64,000 nucleotides of DNA from Sulfidibacter corallicola (GCF_017498545.1 NZ_CP071793.1:10596256-10660255), one strand, 5' to 3'; counted from the first letter of the stretch, positions 18,002 to 28,031 are shown. The notes: generated from the letters alone by a model not told the origin. Translations and numbers: made by a program.

Positions 18002-18577
18002 ATGTATAACCCCATCGCACGTGGCATGGCGCCTGGTGACATCACCAACTTACTCAACGACCCCAACAACCCCGAGGCCTTGAACCAGGTCATTCCACTG
18101 GTTTATCAGGATTTGAAGCGTATCGCCGGGAACTACTTGAAAGGGTCTCCCGACCATACCCTGCAACCCACGGCCCTGGTTCACGAGGCCTATCGCGAGC
18201 TGGCCTGCAAAAAGGAACTCCAATTCAAAAACCGCGAACATTTTTTCGCGTGTTCGGCGCTGATCATGCGCCACCTATTTTTCAAATACGCGCGCGACAT
18301 GAAGCGCCTCAAACGCGGCGGCGATCAGATCAAGGTTTCGCTCGACGAATGCCTGGTCGGCGCCAAGTCGCTGGACCCTGACAGCTTGCTGAGCCTTCAA
18401 TCGGCTTTGGACAAGCTCAAGCAAATGGATCCCTCCAAACACCGCATCGTCGAGCTGCGCTCCTTCCTCGGCCTGAGTATGGCGGAAATCGCCGCCGTCA
18501 CGAAAGTGGCCCTGCGCACGGTCGAACGCGAGTGGCAGTTCTGCCGCGTGTGGCTCGCTCGCGAGCTACAGGCCTGA
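18002..18577 (+). CDS. ECF-type RNA polymerase sigma factor
   Basis: A 191-residue sigma-70 family protein with region 2 (LVYQDLKRIAGNYLKG, PTALVHEAYRELA, REHFFACSALIMRHLF) and region 4 (RIVELRSFLGLSMAEIAAVTKVALRTVEREWQ). The TLQPTALVHEAY wording is typical of the ECF group found beside Ser/Thr kinases in Acidobacteriota and Planctomycetes. GGAGG lies five bases before the ATG. The stop is five bases before the GTG start of the giant kinase gene, so the two form an operon. The kinase is probably its regulator; no anti-sigma gene is visible. Confidence 0.93.
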   Translation: MYNPIARGMAPGDITNLLNDPNNPEALNQVIPLVYQDLKRIAGNYLKGSPDHTLQPTALVHEAYRELACKKELQFKNREHFFACSALIMRHLFFKYARDMKRLKRGGDQIKVSLDECLVGAKSLDPDSLLSLQSALDKLKQMDPSKHRIVELRSFLGLSMAEIAAVTKVALRTVEREWQFCRVWLARELQA

Positions 18578-18582
18578 CCAGG

Positions 18583-21500
18583 GTGAACGACGCACCGCAA
18601 CCACTCGATTTGAATCGGGTTCAAGCCATTTTCGAAGCCGCGCTGGACCACGCCGAATCGGCGCGTCCGGCATACCTGGACGAAACCTGTGGCGGCGATG
18701 CCCGCCTGCGGGAAGAGGTCGAGGCCCTGTTGGCGATTCAGGCCCAGGGCGACCTCTTTCCCGATCCGCCGCTGCTCGAACCCCAGGATATGGTCGGCCG
18801 CGAAATCGGCCCCTATCACCTGGTGCGCTGCCTGGGACACGGCGGCATGGGTTCGGTGTACCTGGGTCGACGTATCGACGACGAAGTGCAGATGTCGGTG
18901 TCCATCAAGCTGGTGCAACACCTGTTCACCACGCCCGACATGCTGCGGCGGTTCCGCCGTGAGCGGCAGGTGCTGGCCGATCTCAAACACGCCTACATCG
19001 CCATGCTGCTGGATGCGGGAACTACCGAGGAAGGCTTCCCCTACCTGATCATGGAGTTCATCGACGGCGAAACCATCGAAAAGTGGCACAGGGCCCGGCA
19101 GCCATCTCTTTCGCACCTGTTGCGGCTCTTCCACAAACTGGCCACCGCCGTCGGATTCGCCCACGCCAGCGGGGTCGTTCACCGCGATATCAAACCGGGC
19201 AACCTGATGGTGACCCGCGACGGGGTCCCGAAGCTGCTCGATTTCGGCATCGCCACCCTGCGGTCCCTGGAACACGACGCCCCCGCCCACCAAACGGGAC
19301 CGGGCGGCCCCATGACCCCCATGTACGCCTCCCCGGAACAGCTCCGCGGCGAATCGGTCGACGAAACCACCGACATCTATTCCCTGGGTCTGGTTTTGCT
19401 GCACCTCCTGTGGGGATCCCCGCCGAACACCTGGGACGAGCCACCGCTGGAAACGGTGACGCGGCTCACGATTCACGGGCGAAACTACCCCACCCGCGCA
19501 CCATCCGACGACGAGCGTCGGTCGCAAGAGGAGGCCCCTCGCACCGAGGAACCCCGCGAGCCCGTGCCCGAGGCGCTGGGTCACGTGTTGCGCATGGCCC
19601 TGGCGGAGAACCCCCGTTCTCGATACCAGACCGCGAACGAATTCCTGGCGGATCTCGATCGCGTCCTGGCCGGCCTTGCGGATGAGGAGCCGGACCGCGT
19701 TCGCAGCACCCCCCGTCACGACGCCTTTCTCTGGCACCACCCCGACGACGCGCAAGCGGTGGCACACCTCGCCCGCCTCCTGACTGACGCGGGCATCGAC
19801 CTGCACCCGGGCTGGGAGCCAACTTCACCCGAAAAGACCTCCGGCGACGGCATCGGCGACGCCGCCCAGACGAGCGCCACCTGCCTGGCTTGCCTGGGTC
19901 CCGGCCATCAGGCCCCCTGGCAATCCGATCCGGCCACCAGCGACATGCTCGCCTTTCGCGCCGGCGAGCTTCGCTTCCTTCCCCTGTTGATGCCCGGGGC
20001 CGCGTTCCCCAATCGCCAAAGCCTGTTGCCCACCTACCTGCGCGGCCAGACCTGGACCACTTTTCCCAACGAGATCGAACCGTCCCAGGTCGCCGTCCTG
20101 GTGGAAACCATCCGCGGTCTTCCCACCGGCGCCGACGCGGACATGAGCCACGACGGCACCTGCCCGTTCCGCGGCCTGGAAGTGTTTCGCGAGGAGGATC
20201 GCGCCTTTTTCGTCGGTCGCGAAGCCGCTTCCCAACGCATCGTCGAATACCTCGCCGAACACCCGTTCATCGGGGTGCTCGGCCCCTCCGGCAGCGGCAA
20301 GTCCTCGGTCGTTCAGGCCGGTGCCATGCCGCCGCTGCGCGAACGAGGCTTCGCGGTGTCCCTCTTCAAACCCGGCTCTTCGCCACTGGAGGAGCTGGCC
20401 TTCGCACTGGCGCGCCTATTCGAGGAGGCGGGCCTGACGCGTGCCAGCACCGATCTGCTCGCCCGCCTTCATAAGGATGTGGCGGCCCTTCATTTCATCG
20501 CCGAAGAACTGGTCCAGGCGCGATCGGGTCGGCCCCTCTGCCTGGTGATCGATCAATTCGAGGAAGTGTTCACCCTGGCCGAAGACCCCGTGGCCTGCGA
20601 GCGATTCGTGGCCAACCTGTGCCACGCCCTCGAACAGCGCCAGCATTTCGTCTCGGTCGTGCTGACGATGCGCTCGGATTTTTTGGGGATGTGCCCCACC
20701 TTTCCCGCACTGGACACCATCCTGCTCGATCACGCCCTCCAACTGGGTCCCATGCGCCGCGAGAACCTGGCGCGGGCGGTGGCGGTGCCGGCGCGCCTGG
20801 TCGGCCTGACCTTGGAGCCCGGGCTGTTGGTGCGTATTCTCGACGACGTCACCGGCGCCTCGGGCACCCTGCCCCTGCTGGAACACGCGCTACTGGAGCT
20901 GTACGAACGCCGCAAGGGCAATCTACTGACGTTGGAGGCCTACCAGGCCATCGGCGGCATCGAGGGCGCCCTGGCCCAGCGCGCCGAAACCGAGTTCGCG
21001 GCACTCGACGAGCGGGCCCGCAATGTCCTCCGCAAAATGTTCACCCACTGCCTGATCTATCCCGGCGAGGGCCACGAACACACCCGTCGCCGGGCCACGA
21101 GGGAGGAACTGCTGAGTGTCAGCGGTTCCCCGGACATCGTCGCCGCCCTTCTCGCCCGTTGGACGAGCGCGCGTTTGCTGACGGGCTTTCACGACCAGGC
21201 GCGCGGCCGCGAGCTGGTCGACGTTGCCCACGAAGCCCTGATCCGCAAGTGGCCACGCATCGCCGAATGGATGGCCGCCGATCGCGAAACGGCGCGGCTT
21301 CTGGGCAGCCTGCGGCTTCGCGCCCAATCTTGGGACGAAGCCGGCCGCGACGAAGACCACCTGCTCCGCGGCGCACTGCTGCTCCAGATGCGCACGACGC
21401 TGGCCAACGACGAGGTGCATCCCGGCACCCTCGAGCAGGAATTCGTGATCTGCAGCATCGCCCTCGAAACCCGTCTCCAGAAGGCCGAGGCCGCGGTGAA

Positions 21501-24500
21501 ACAACGGCTGCTGCGGCGCAGGAACCAGGCCTTCGCCACTGGAGCCGTGGCCCTTTTTCTGGCGACGGTCGCGTTCTTCATGTATTTCCGGGCCGATCGC
21601 GCCGAGGCGACGGCCCTCCTCGCGAAAGGCGAAGCCGTCTCCCAAACCCGCGAATCCAACTATCTTCTCGCCAAAATGTTCGAAGAGAAGGCAGGCACCG
21701 AACTCGACGAAAACAACCCCGAACGCGCCTGGCTCTTCTCCCTGGCCGCGCTTTCCCGCGACATCCCCGCGGATAGAAAGCTGCCAGGCGCCATCGGCCG
21801 CTTCGCCGACCCGCGTATGGCCGACGCCGAAAACCAACTGTGGTCTTCTCCGGTCGCGGTGCCGGGCTCGTTGGCCACCTTGGCTCCCGACGGATCCCGG
21901 CTCGCCCTGGCCTGCCGAGACTACACGATTCGCGTGGTGGACACGGCCACGGGCCGCTCCATCGCAGCTCTGTCGGGCCACCGAGACAGGATCGAGGGCC
22001 TCGCCTTTCGTCCCGACGGCGGCCTGCTCGCCTCGGCCTCCGTCGATCACCACCTGCGTTTCTGGCAGAAGGATGGCGATCACTGGCGGCCTCGGTTCGA
22101 GGAGCAGGCCAAAAAGAATCACGGCGAACCCGTGCACGCCTTGGCATTTTCCCCCGACGGCCAGCTCCTGGCGACGGCCACCGCCGGTGGATCGGTTTAC
22201 CTATGGGAAGTGGCTTCGGGCGATCGCCTGGCGCGTTGGCCCGTCGCCAAGGCGCCCCTCACCAGCCTGGCCTTCGCACCGGATGGGAGGTCCCTCGCGC
22301 TTGCCGCTGAAGACGCCACCCTCGCCACACTCGACGTTCGGTCGGGGGCGCGGCACCCGCTCACGAACGACCTCGCGATCCACCAACTCCATTGGATCGA
22401 GGACGCGCTCTGGGGCATCGATACGGACGGTCGCATTCTCCGGTGGGAGTACCCGCACCGCTCGGGTGCCGTGCCCCGCCATTTCCCGGCGGAAGTCCAT
22501 CACGGCCGAACCATCGCGATGGATCGCCTGCCCGGCGACGACGGCCTGATCTTTCTGGACATGAACGGACGGATCACCATCAGGGACGGACAGAGCGGCA
22601 TCGTCAACGAGAGCTGGCAGGCCTTTCCCGAGGGAAGCCGCGAAGCCAGGGGCAGCGTTTCCGCGAGAGGGTCGGCTCTCTCGATCGCGCTGGCGGGACA
22701 GATGCCGCAAATCCGATCGATACGCGACAAGGCCTCGATCGCCACCCTCGCCGGGCACACCGATATCGTTTGGTCGGTGGCTTTTTCTCCCGACGATCAC
22801 TCCATCGCATCGGCCTCCAACGACAAGACCATCGCCATCTGGGATCGGTGGAGCGGAAGTCAGCGCGCCGTCCTCTGCGGCCATGAGGGCCGGGCCAGCG
22901 ACGTCGCCTGGTCGCCCGATGGGCAAGCCCTCGCCTCGGCTTCCTTCGATGGGACGATCATCCTCTGGGATGCGCTGACCGGCCGGGTTCGGCGCAGGTT
23001 GATCGGGCATCGGGACGCCGTCTATTCGGTGGCATTCGCTCCGAATGGTCGCCTGATCGCCTCCGGATCGATCGATCGTTCCGTGAAGCTGTGGGACACG
23101 GCGACAGGCGAGCTGGTGACGACGCTGTCGGGCCATCGCGACAAAGTAGGCCAGGTGCTCTTTTCTCCGGACGGCCGCTTCCTGGTATCTTCCTCCAAGG
23201 ACGAGAGCTTCAAGATCTGGAATGCCGCCACGCACCGCGAAGTCGCGACCCTGAAACAGACGGGCGTCTCCAGCAGGTCCATGACCTTCGCACCGAACAG
23301 CCACCTCCTCGCTTGGGGAACCAAGACCCACCACATCAAGTGGTGTGACCTTTCCACCTTTCTGGAAACCGGTACGGGTACGGACGGGCCCTGGCCGGAG
23401 CAGAAGCGCACACGAGTCCCTCACGCCATCACCATCTCCAGCCTGAGTTTCTCAGCCGACGGCACCACCATCGCCAGCGCCACCACGGACGGGACCATCG
23501 GGTTTTGGGACCTGTCCAGCGGGCGCTTGGTCGACACGCAACGCGGTCACACCGCCGATGTGACGAGCGTCCAATTTTCCGGCGACGGCCAACATTTGGC
23601 CTCGGCGTCCTACGATCGAACCGTGCGTTTGTGGCGTGTCGATCAACGGCGCAAACCCGCGGAACTCGCCGGGCACGATGCCACGATTTACGGGGTGGCC
23701 TTTTCACCGTCCGGAACCGAGCTGGTGTCCGCCTCCCACGACAGGACCATCAAGGTCTGGGATCCGGCCAAGGGAACCCTATCCTACACTCTGGGTGGTT
23801 TCGACACGAACTACCACGAGGCGGTCTACTCGCCGGACGGCACCATGCTGGCCTCGGCCTCGCGAGACGGGCTCATCCGCTTGTGGGATCTGGCCAACCG
23901 CAAGGTGGCCCAAACCCTCGAAGGCCACGACAGCGTGGTGTATTCGGTCGCCTTCTCCCCCGACGGACGACGGCTCGTTTCCGGGTCGGCAGATACGACG
24001 GTCATGTTGTGGGACGTGGCGACCGGCCGTCCACTGACGACCTTCCGGGGCCATCGAGAGCTGGTTCGCGGGGTGGCCTTCTCGCCGGACGGGAGAACCC
24101 TGGCTTCGGCTTCCTTCGACCAAACCGTCAGGCTCTGGGATTCGGAAACGGCAAGCGAAATGGCCACGATGACCGGCCACACTTCCACGGCTCACACCGT
24201 GGCATTTTCACCGGACGGCCGGATCCTGGCATCCACGTCCTACGACAATACCGCGCGGCTCTGGGACGCGACCAGCGGCAAGAGCCTGGGTATCCTCGCA
24301 GGCCATCGTTCCTCAGCCGAAGGCGTGGCTTTTTCCAAAGACGGCGCCTACATCGTCACCTCGACGGCAAACGGGATCATCCATCTTTGGGATGCCGTCA
24401 GCCACCATCGCCTGGCCACCATCGACAACTCCGGGTTCCTGACCTATCCCATCGCTTTTTGCCCCGACGCACCGTTGCTGGCCTCGGTCGGCACCAACCG

Positions 24501-24756
24501 CCGCATCCGTTTCTGGCATTTGGATCGTCTCGGGTTTTTCCTGGATCGGAAACGAGAACCCGCCGACTACCTACGCCTGTTCGACCGTTCACTCTTTCAT
24601 TTCGGCTACCGCCTCGAAGGTTCCCGCCTGGTGAACGAGCCACGGTTCGGTTTCGAGCAAGGCGCGAACCGCGCCAACCGAGACGACCACGAGCTCGTGG
24701 AATCGAGTCAACCGCAAGCCAGAACCGAGGGTCTTCTGCACTGGCTGGAGCGCTGA
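18583..24756 (+). CDS. Giant Ser/Thr kinase - TIR-like - STAND ATPase - WD40 protein
   Basis: A 2057-residue protein starting at a GTG just after the sigma factor stop. Residues about 76-365 form a complete Hanks kinase: glycine loop LGHGGMGSVYLG from 84, K109, catalytic D202 in HRDIKPGN, and DFG D220. Residues about 378-515 (HDAFLWHHPDDAQ to the ELRFLPLLMPGAAF region) read like a divergent TIR domain. Residues about 530-980 are a STAND-type NTPase with Walker A GPSGSGKSS (567-575) and Walker B LCLVIDQFEE. A single membrane helix lies at about 987-1005, and about 16 WD40 units fill 1090-1990 (for example SPDGRTLASASFDQTVRLWD). It probably senses or scaffolds through the propellers and signals through the kinase. 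Domain limits are estimates. Confidence 0.93.
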   Translation: MNDAPQPLDLNRVQAIFEAALDHAESARPAYLDETCGGDARLREEVEALLAIQAQGDLFPDPPLLEPQDMVGREIGPYHLVRCLGHGGMGSVYLGRRIDDEVQMSVSIKLVQHLFTTPDMLRRFRRERQVLADLKHAYIAMLLDAGTTEEGFPYLIMEFIDGETIEKWHRARQPSLSHLLRLFHKLATAVGFAHASGVVHRDIKPGNLMVTRDGVPKLLDFGIATLRSLEHDAPAHQTGPGGPMTPMYASPEQLRGESVDETTDIYSLGLVLLHLLWGSPPNTWDEPPLETVTRLTIHGRNYPTRAPSDDERRSQEEAPRTEEPREPVPEALGHVLRMALAENPRSRYQTANEFLADLDRVLAGLADEEPDRVRSTPRHDAFLWHHPDDAQAVAHLARLLTDAGIDLHPGWEPTSPEKTSGDGIGDAAQTSATCLACLGPGHQAPWQSDPATSDMLAFRAGELRFLPLLMPGAAFPNRQSLLPTYLRGQTWTTFPNEIEPSQVAVLVETIRGLPTGADADMSHDGTCPFRGLEVFREEDRAFFVGREAASQRIVEYLAEHPFIGVLGPSGSGKSSVVQAGAMPPLRERGFAVSLFKPGSSPLEELAFALARLFEEAGLTRASTDLLARLHKDVAALHFIAEELVQARSGRPLCLVIDQFEEVFTLAEDPVACERFVANLCHALEQRQHFVSVVLTMRSDFLGMCPTFPALDTILLDHALQLGPMRRENLARAVAVPARLVGLTLEPGLLVRILDDVTGASGTLPLLEHALLELYERRKGNLLTLEAYQAIGGIEGALAQRAETEFAALDERARNVLRKMFTHCLIYPGEGHEHTRRRATREELLSVSGSPDIVAALLARWTSARLLTGFHDQARGRELVDVAHEALIRKWPRIAEWMAADRETARLLGSLRLRAQSWDEAGRDEDHLLRGALLLQMRTTLANDEVHPGTLEQEFVICSIALETRLQKAEAAVKQRLLRRRNQAFATGAVALFLATVAFFMYFRADRAEATALLAKGEAVSQTRESNYLLAKMFEEKAGTELDENNPERAWLFSLAALSRDIPADRKLPGAIGRFADPRMADAENQLWSSPVAVPGSLATLAPDGSRLALACRDYTIRVVDTATGRSIAALSGHRDRIEGLAFRPDGGLLASASVDHHLRFWQKDGDHWRPRFEEQAKKNHGEPVHALAFSPDGQLLATATAGGSVYLWEVASGDRLARWPVAKAPLTSLAFAPDGRSLALAAEDATLATLDVRSGARHPLTNDLAIHQLHWIEDALWGIDTDGRILRWEYPHRSGAVPRHFPAEVHHGRTIAMDRLPGDDGLIFLDMNGRITIRDGQSGIVNESWQAFPEGSREARGSVSARGSALSIALAGQMPQIRSIRDKASIATLAGHTDIVWSVAFSPDDHSIASASNDKTIAIWDRWSGSQRAVLCGHEGRASDVAWSPDGQALASASFDGTIILWDALTGRVRRRLIGHRDAVYSVAFAPNGRLIASGSIDRSVKLWDTATGELVTTLSGHRDKVGQVLFSPDGRFLVSSSKDESFKIWNAATHREVATLKQTGVSSRSMTFAPNSHLLAWGTKTHHIKWCDLSTFLETGTGTDGPWPEQKRTRVPHAITISSLSFSADGTTIASATTDGTIGFWDLSSGRLVDTQRGHTADVTSVQFSGDGQHLASASYDRTVRLWRVDQRRKPAELAGHDATIYGVAFSPSGTELVSASHDRTIKVWDPAKGTLSYTLGGFDTNYHEAVYSPDGTMLASASRDGLIRLWDLANRKVAQTLEGHDSVVYSVAFSPDGRRLVSGSADTTVMLWDVATGRPLTTFRGHRELVRGVAFSPDGRTLASASFDQTVRLWDSETASEMATMTGHTSTAHTVAFSPDGRILASTSYDNTARLWDATSGKSLGILAGHRSSAEGVAFSKDGAYIVTSTANGIIHLWDAVSHHRLATIDNSGFLTYPIAFCPDAPLLASVGTNRRIRFWHLDRLGFFLDRKREPADYLRLFDRSLFHFGYRLEGSRLVNEPRFGFEQGANRANRDDHELVESSQPQARTEGLLHWLER

Positions 24757-24933
24757 GGCCTTTTCTTCCCCCAATCTGAAAAAAGTTGGCGGATCGCGCG
24801 CGCGGATGGGACTTGCCAGTTAGAAGCACCGCCGCATCCTGATACCATCCCACTCGCGGCGGTATTCTACCAACCACCGGATCACCGAGTCCGGATCCCA
24901 ACCGAACTCGCGAACCGAGTGATCCACGGTATC

Positions 24934-24961
24934 GGAGTCCCGTCCGCGGGACTCCTTTTTT
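24934..24961 (+). terminator. Rho-independent terminator of the sigma/kinase operon
   Basis: Perfect 9-base arms GGAGTCCCG and CGGGACTCC around the loop TCCG are followed by six Ts. It lies about 180 bases after the giant kinase stop codon. Confidence 0.88.
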
Positions 24962-25421
24962 CCAGCCAGTCTCCATCCAGGAACAGGGTTTCCATGAAAA
25001 CACGCCTCTGAATCGGCAGGATTGCCAACGCCAACCGGTATCGGCAGTCAGGTATAAGGCACCGGCGAATCTCCGATGAACACGTACCTCGCCGGTACCT
25101 GACGACTGGGACCCGATCCCGGACCCATCCAGCCAAACCACTTTGGGAGTTGGACTCCTTTCGTTTCTGGAGGGGCACCAGGTAGGCAGTCGGTTCTCCG
25201 GCAAACCAACGAATCGCGGTGCATCACCGCGTCGGCCATGACGACCGACAGGTAGGCAGCATCCACAAAATCGAAAAAAAGAACGATAAGCATGACACTT
25301 TTTTCCAGCAAAAAGCCTAATACCGTACGAGGAGCAAATCTACTGCACCCGTCCTCGAGACGTATTGATGATTAGAAAAAAAGGCAAAGATTCCCCATAT
25401 GCTGAAGGAGACCATGAAAGG
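24962..25421. other. Intergenic region with inverted repeats
   Basis: No gene seen. A bulged inverted repeat lies at about 25047-25106 (GTCAGGTA...CCGGCGA against TCGCCGG-TACCTGAC), and the word CAGGTAGGCAG occurs twice, near 25180 and 25250. Function unknown. Confidence 0.4.
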
Positions 25422-25928
25422 ATGCAGACCCAAACCCTCATTTTCCCCATCGCGACGGGCCCGGCACAGGTAGGCATCATCGTGAATCGGTTTTCCCGAC
25501 TATTCCCCGCGACCATGCGCAGAATGGATCGCCCCGTCGACTGGACGACCATGCTCGAGGCAACCCACCTGCTCGAACAGTCATGCACCGCGACGGAACG
25601 GGCGTTCCTGATCGGTCCCCTGCGGGAGCTGGCGAGCCTGCTTCGCCACCACGAGCTCCTCGAATGCGAACCTCTGGTATCTTCGGTGGCGGTTCACGAG
25701 ATGGGCCGGGTCCTGGTGGCTTTGATTCACTGGGGCCAGGAAGGTCGCGACGACGAATTCGACCCGAAGCACCTACTGAATCGATTGTCGCGCATCAGGG
25801 AAGTGGCGCAGCTTTCGTCGAACCCACACGGCAACCCCCGGGCAAAGAACCGGAACCACGACGCGGCGGCCGTGATGGGTCACATCGAAGCCTTCATGAT
25901 CGAGGTTCGCAGCCTGGCGCAAACCTGA
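25422..25928 (+). CDS. Hypothetical protein
   Basis: I do not recognise this family. The product is about 168 residues from the ATG at 25422; an in-frame ATG at 25368 would give about 186. AAGGAG lies about 11 bases before 25422, which is why I favour it. The protein is mainly helical and soluble with no signal peptide. A helical core (FLIGPLRELASLLRHHELL, VAVHEMGRVLVALIHWGQE) is followed by a polar asparagine- and histidine-rich segment and a final helix (VMGHIEAFMIEVRSLA). Codon use resembles its neighbours. It precedes a decayed CHAT-protease gene and may have been associated with it. Confidence 0.6.
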   Translation: MQTQTLIFPIATGPAQVGIIVNRFSRLFPATMRRMDRPVDWTTMLEATHLLEQSCTATERAFLIGPLRELASLLRHHELLECEPLVSSVAVHEMGRVLVALIHWGQEGRDDEFDPKHLLNRLSRIREVAQLSSNPHGNPRAKNRNHDAAAVMGHIEAFMIEVRSLAQT

Positions 25929-26040
25929 ACGCCCCCTGCAACCAACGACGAACAGGGACAGCCTCCGGCCACGACACCCACTCGCATGGTTCGCCGCTCG
26001 AGCCACGAGTCGGAATCCCAAGGCTCGGTGAACCAGTGGC

Positions 26041-26660
26041 TGAAGCGGCGAGATTTTGAATTGCCTAGGCGCGATCAGCTTCGCACAGGATCTTCCGGAG
26101 AGAGCGGAAGCCCACTACCTTAGGGCTAGGGCCATCCTGACGCGATTGGGACCCACCAGCGTCTCCCTGCGCGACAGCTTGATGGGTTTGGCCGATGTGG
26201 CTCGAATCCGAGGTTCGCGCGTCCAGGCCCGCGCCCACTACCGCCAGGCACTTTCCACCCAGGAACAGGTCCCCCCTCGCAGCGCGGACACGCGGGTGTT
26301 GCTGCGCGAACGCGCCACCGAAGGCTTGGCCAAGCGAATCTCGCGTCATAGCGACATTTTGCACTTTGCCTGTCACGCCTACACCGATGAGCGTGATCGC
26401 TTGAATTCGACGCTGGCCCTGACCATTCCCGAACGATTCGAGCAGGGCCAGGACAACGGCATCCTGCAGGCCTGGGAATTGATGGTAAGCGCGAGACTGA
26501 AGCCGACCTGGCGATGCTCTCCGGGTGCGGCAAGGGCACCGGGAAGATGATCGACGGCGAGGGCCTGATCGGCCTGACCCAGGCGTTTCACTGTGCCGGG
26601 GGGCGCTCGGTGGTGGATCGCTCCGACGGCGTTGATCATTGGAATCGCATGCAGGGCGTC
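26041..26660 (+). pseudogene. Decayed TPR-CHAT protease gene
   Basis: The remnant reads as TPR-like helices (ERAEAHYLRARAIL, GSRVQARAHYRQAL) fused to a CHAT caspase-like domain. The catalytic histidine motif HFACHAYTD is in one frame. After a frameshift near 26490 the other half continues as DLAMLSGCGKGTGK, which matches the family cysteine motif, then GEGLIGLTQAFHCAGGRSVV. The N-terminal part is missing, the linker between TPR and CHAT is shortened, and the sequence after about 26650 loses likeness. It is therefore a broken gene for a CHAT peptidase, a family that includes bacterial caspase-like effectors. Confidence 0.75.
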
Positions 26661-27172
26661 CGCTTTTTCCCGAATGTCGGTCACCTCCGCGGCGATCGAG
26701 GCAACTGTGTAGGGGTCCAGGTCCTGGTAAAAGTACCGTCACCCGCCTGAGATGAGTTAGCCGTCGTCGAAAGGAAATCAGGAACCCTGGAAATAAGGAA
26801 ACCAGGAAAAGCTGGGACAGCCTCTGGCTCCAAGCGCCTGTTCTTTCCTGGCTTCCGACCTTCCGGGCTTCCTGATCCATTTTTCCGAGAATGACCCATG
26901 ACCCTTCGCAGAACCCAATTGAGCAATTGTTCCCCAACCCGCAAGGCGACATACTCGAATTCCATTTCCCTCTGCCGGACCGGCCGGAGGGGTCGATTCC
27001 GTTTCACCTAATGACGCGGCATTCTTTCGCTCCGAAGGAAGACATCGACGTGGCGACCCGAAAAAAATGGCCCGAGCGCTCCCGGTTCGGAGCTCGGACC
27101 ATGGTTGATCGACGTTCGCGGACCACGGTGGCAGTCGCGAACGCCGGATCGCCGGATTTTCGGTTCGTGGGT
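26661..27172. other. Intergenic region after the CHAT remnant
   Basis: No intact gene seen. It contains the dispersed repeat at 26777-26876. Open frames to the right of 26891 are mostly the opposite strand of the SRPBCC gene and are not supported. Confidence 0.45.
26777..26876. repeat. MITE-like dispersed repeat with ATCAGGAA ends
   Basis: The left end ATCAGGAACCCTGG and right end GGGCTTCCTGAT are imperfect inverted copies about 100 bases apart. The inner wording (AACCAGGAA, TTTCCTGGCTTCC) matches the element at 39145-39278 and, in part, 34878-34914. No coding potential. Confidence 0.6.
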
Positions 27173-27667
27173 TTAGGCCTGCAATTCGGCAAGCAGCTCG
27201 GCCAGCAGTTCCATACCGGCGCCCCAACCCTTGTCCAGGCCGGCCAGTGCGGCGGAGAAGCAGTTGATTTCCGCGTCGGTCGCCTCGTGAGGCACCCAGG
27301 TCAGGCGAAGCTTGGTCTGGTCGCCATCCTCTTCGAAGATCACCGTCGTCAGCAGCACCCGTGGCCAACCCTCCATCATCGGATTGGAAATGATGTTCCA
27401 GTTCTCGTCCGAAACGGAGTGCAGCCAAACCAACCGCTCCGGCGGTGTCACCTCGGTGAACTCGACGCGTTGGTAGTTGGAGTTGCCTCCCCATTTCATT
27501 TCGCCGAGCCACAGCCCGCCTTCCTTCAACTCGTGACGATGCACGATCGTCTCGACCCGCGGCCCGTACCAGCGCGTCAGCAGCTCGGGCTCGGTCCAGG
27601 TCCGCCACACCAGGTGACGCGGTGCATCGAACACCCGCTCCAGCACATAGGTCGGCAATTCACTCAT
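27173..27667 (-). CDS. SRPBCC (AHSA1-like) domain protein
   Basis: A 164-residue protein of the START/AHSA1 superfamily: VLERVFDAPRHLVWRTWTEPELLTRWYGP at the N-terminus, a central sheet and a C-terminal helix (GLDKGWGAGMELLAELLAEL). Such proteins bind small hydrophobic ligands in a deep cavity. The ATG at 27667 follows AAAGGGG. The start overlaps the end of the upstream arsR gene by 8 bases. Paired arsR-SRPBCC genes are common and the SRPBCC partner is often used as a ligand-binding or resistance component. Ligand unknown. Confidence 0.92.
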   Translation of the reverse strand: MSELPTYVLERVFDAPRHLVWRTWTEPELLTRWYGPRVETIVHRHELKEGGLWLGEMKWGGNSNYQRVEFTEVTPPERLVWLHSVSDENWNIISNPMMEGWPRVLLTTVIFEEDGDQTKLRLTWVPHEATDAEINCFSAALAGLDKGWGAGMELLAELLAELQA

Positions 27668-28031
27668 GTCGTTCCCCTTTCTTTTCAACCTTTTTCAACT
27701 CTTCCAACAAGTCATCGAGTTGATCGAAACTCGATGACCAAAACTGTTTGAACTCCTCGAGCCAACGCACCGCCGCCTCCATCGGCTCGGCCTTCAGCCG
27801 CGCCGGCCGGCGCTGTTTGTCGACGTTCCGCTCGATCAACCCAGCGCGTTCCAGCACTTTCAAGTGCTTCGACACCGCCGGCTGACTCATCTCGAACGGT
27901 GCGGCAATCTCGTTCACCGACGCCTCGCCGGTGGCCAATCGCGACAGGATGGCCCGCCGGGTGGGATCGGCCAACGCGGCAAAAACCACGTCGAGGTTTT
28001 GAGATTGCTGTGTATAACCAATTCGTTCCAT
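27660..28031 (-). CDS. ArsR family transcriptional regulator
   Basis: A 123-residue winged-helix repressor: LDVVFAALADPTRRAILSRLATGEASVNEIAAPFEMSQPAVSKHLKVLERAGLIERNVDKQRRPARL. The metal-binding cysteines of classical ArsR/SmtB are absent, as usual in SRPBCC-linked members. The ATG at 28029-28031 has no ribosome binding site. It lies inside a palindrome (28030-28045), with a TTGACA/TATAAC pair just upstream, so the message may be nearly leaderless. A longer frame to 28136 would cover the promoter and is rejected. Confidence 0.92.
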   Translation of the reverse strand: MERIGYTQQSQNLDVVFAALADPTRRAILSRLATGEASVNEIAAPFEMSQPAVSKHLKVLERAGLIERNVDKQRRPARLKAEPMEAAVRWLEEFKQFWSSSFDQLDDLLEELKKVEKKGERHE

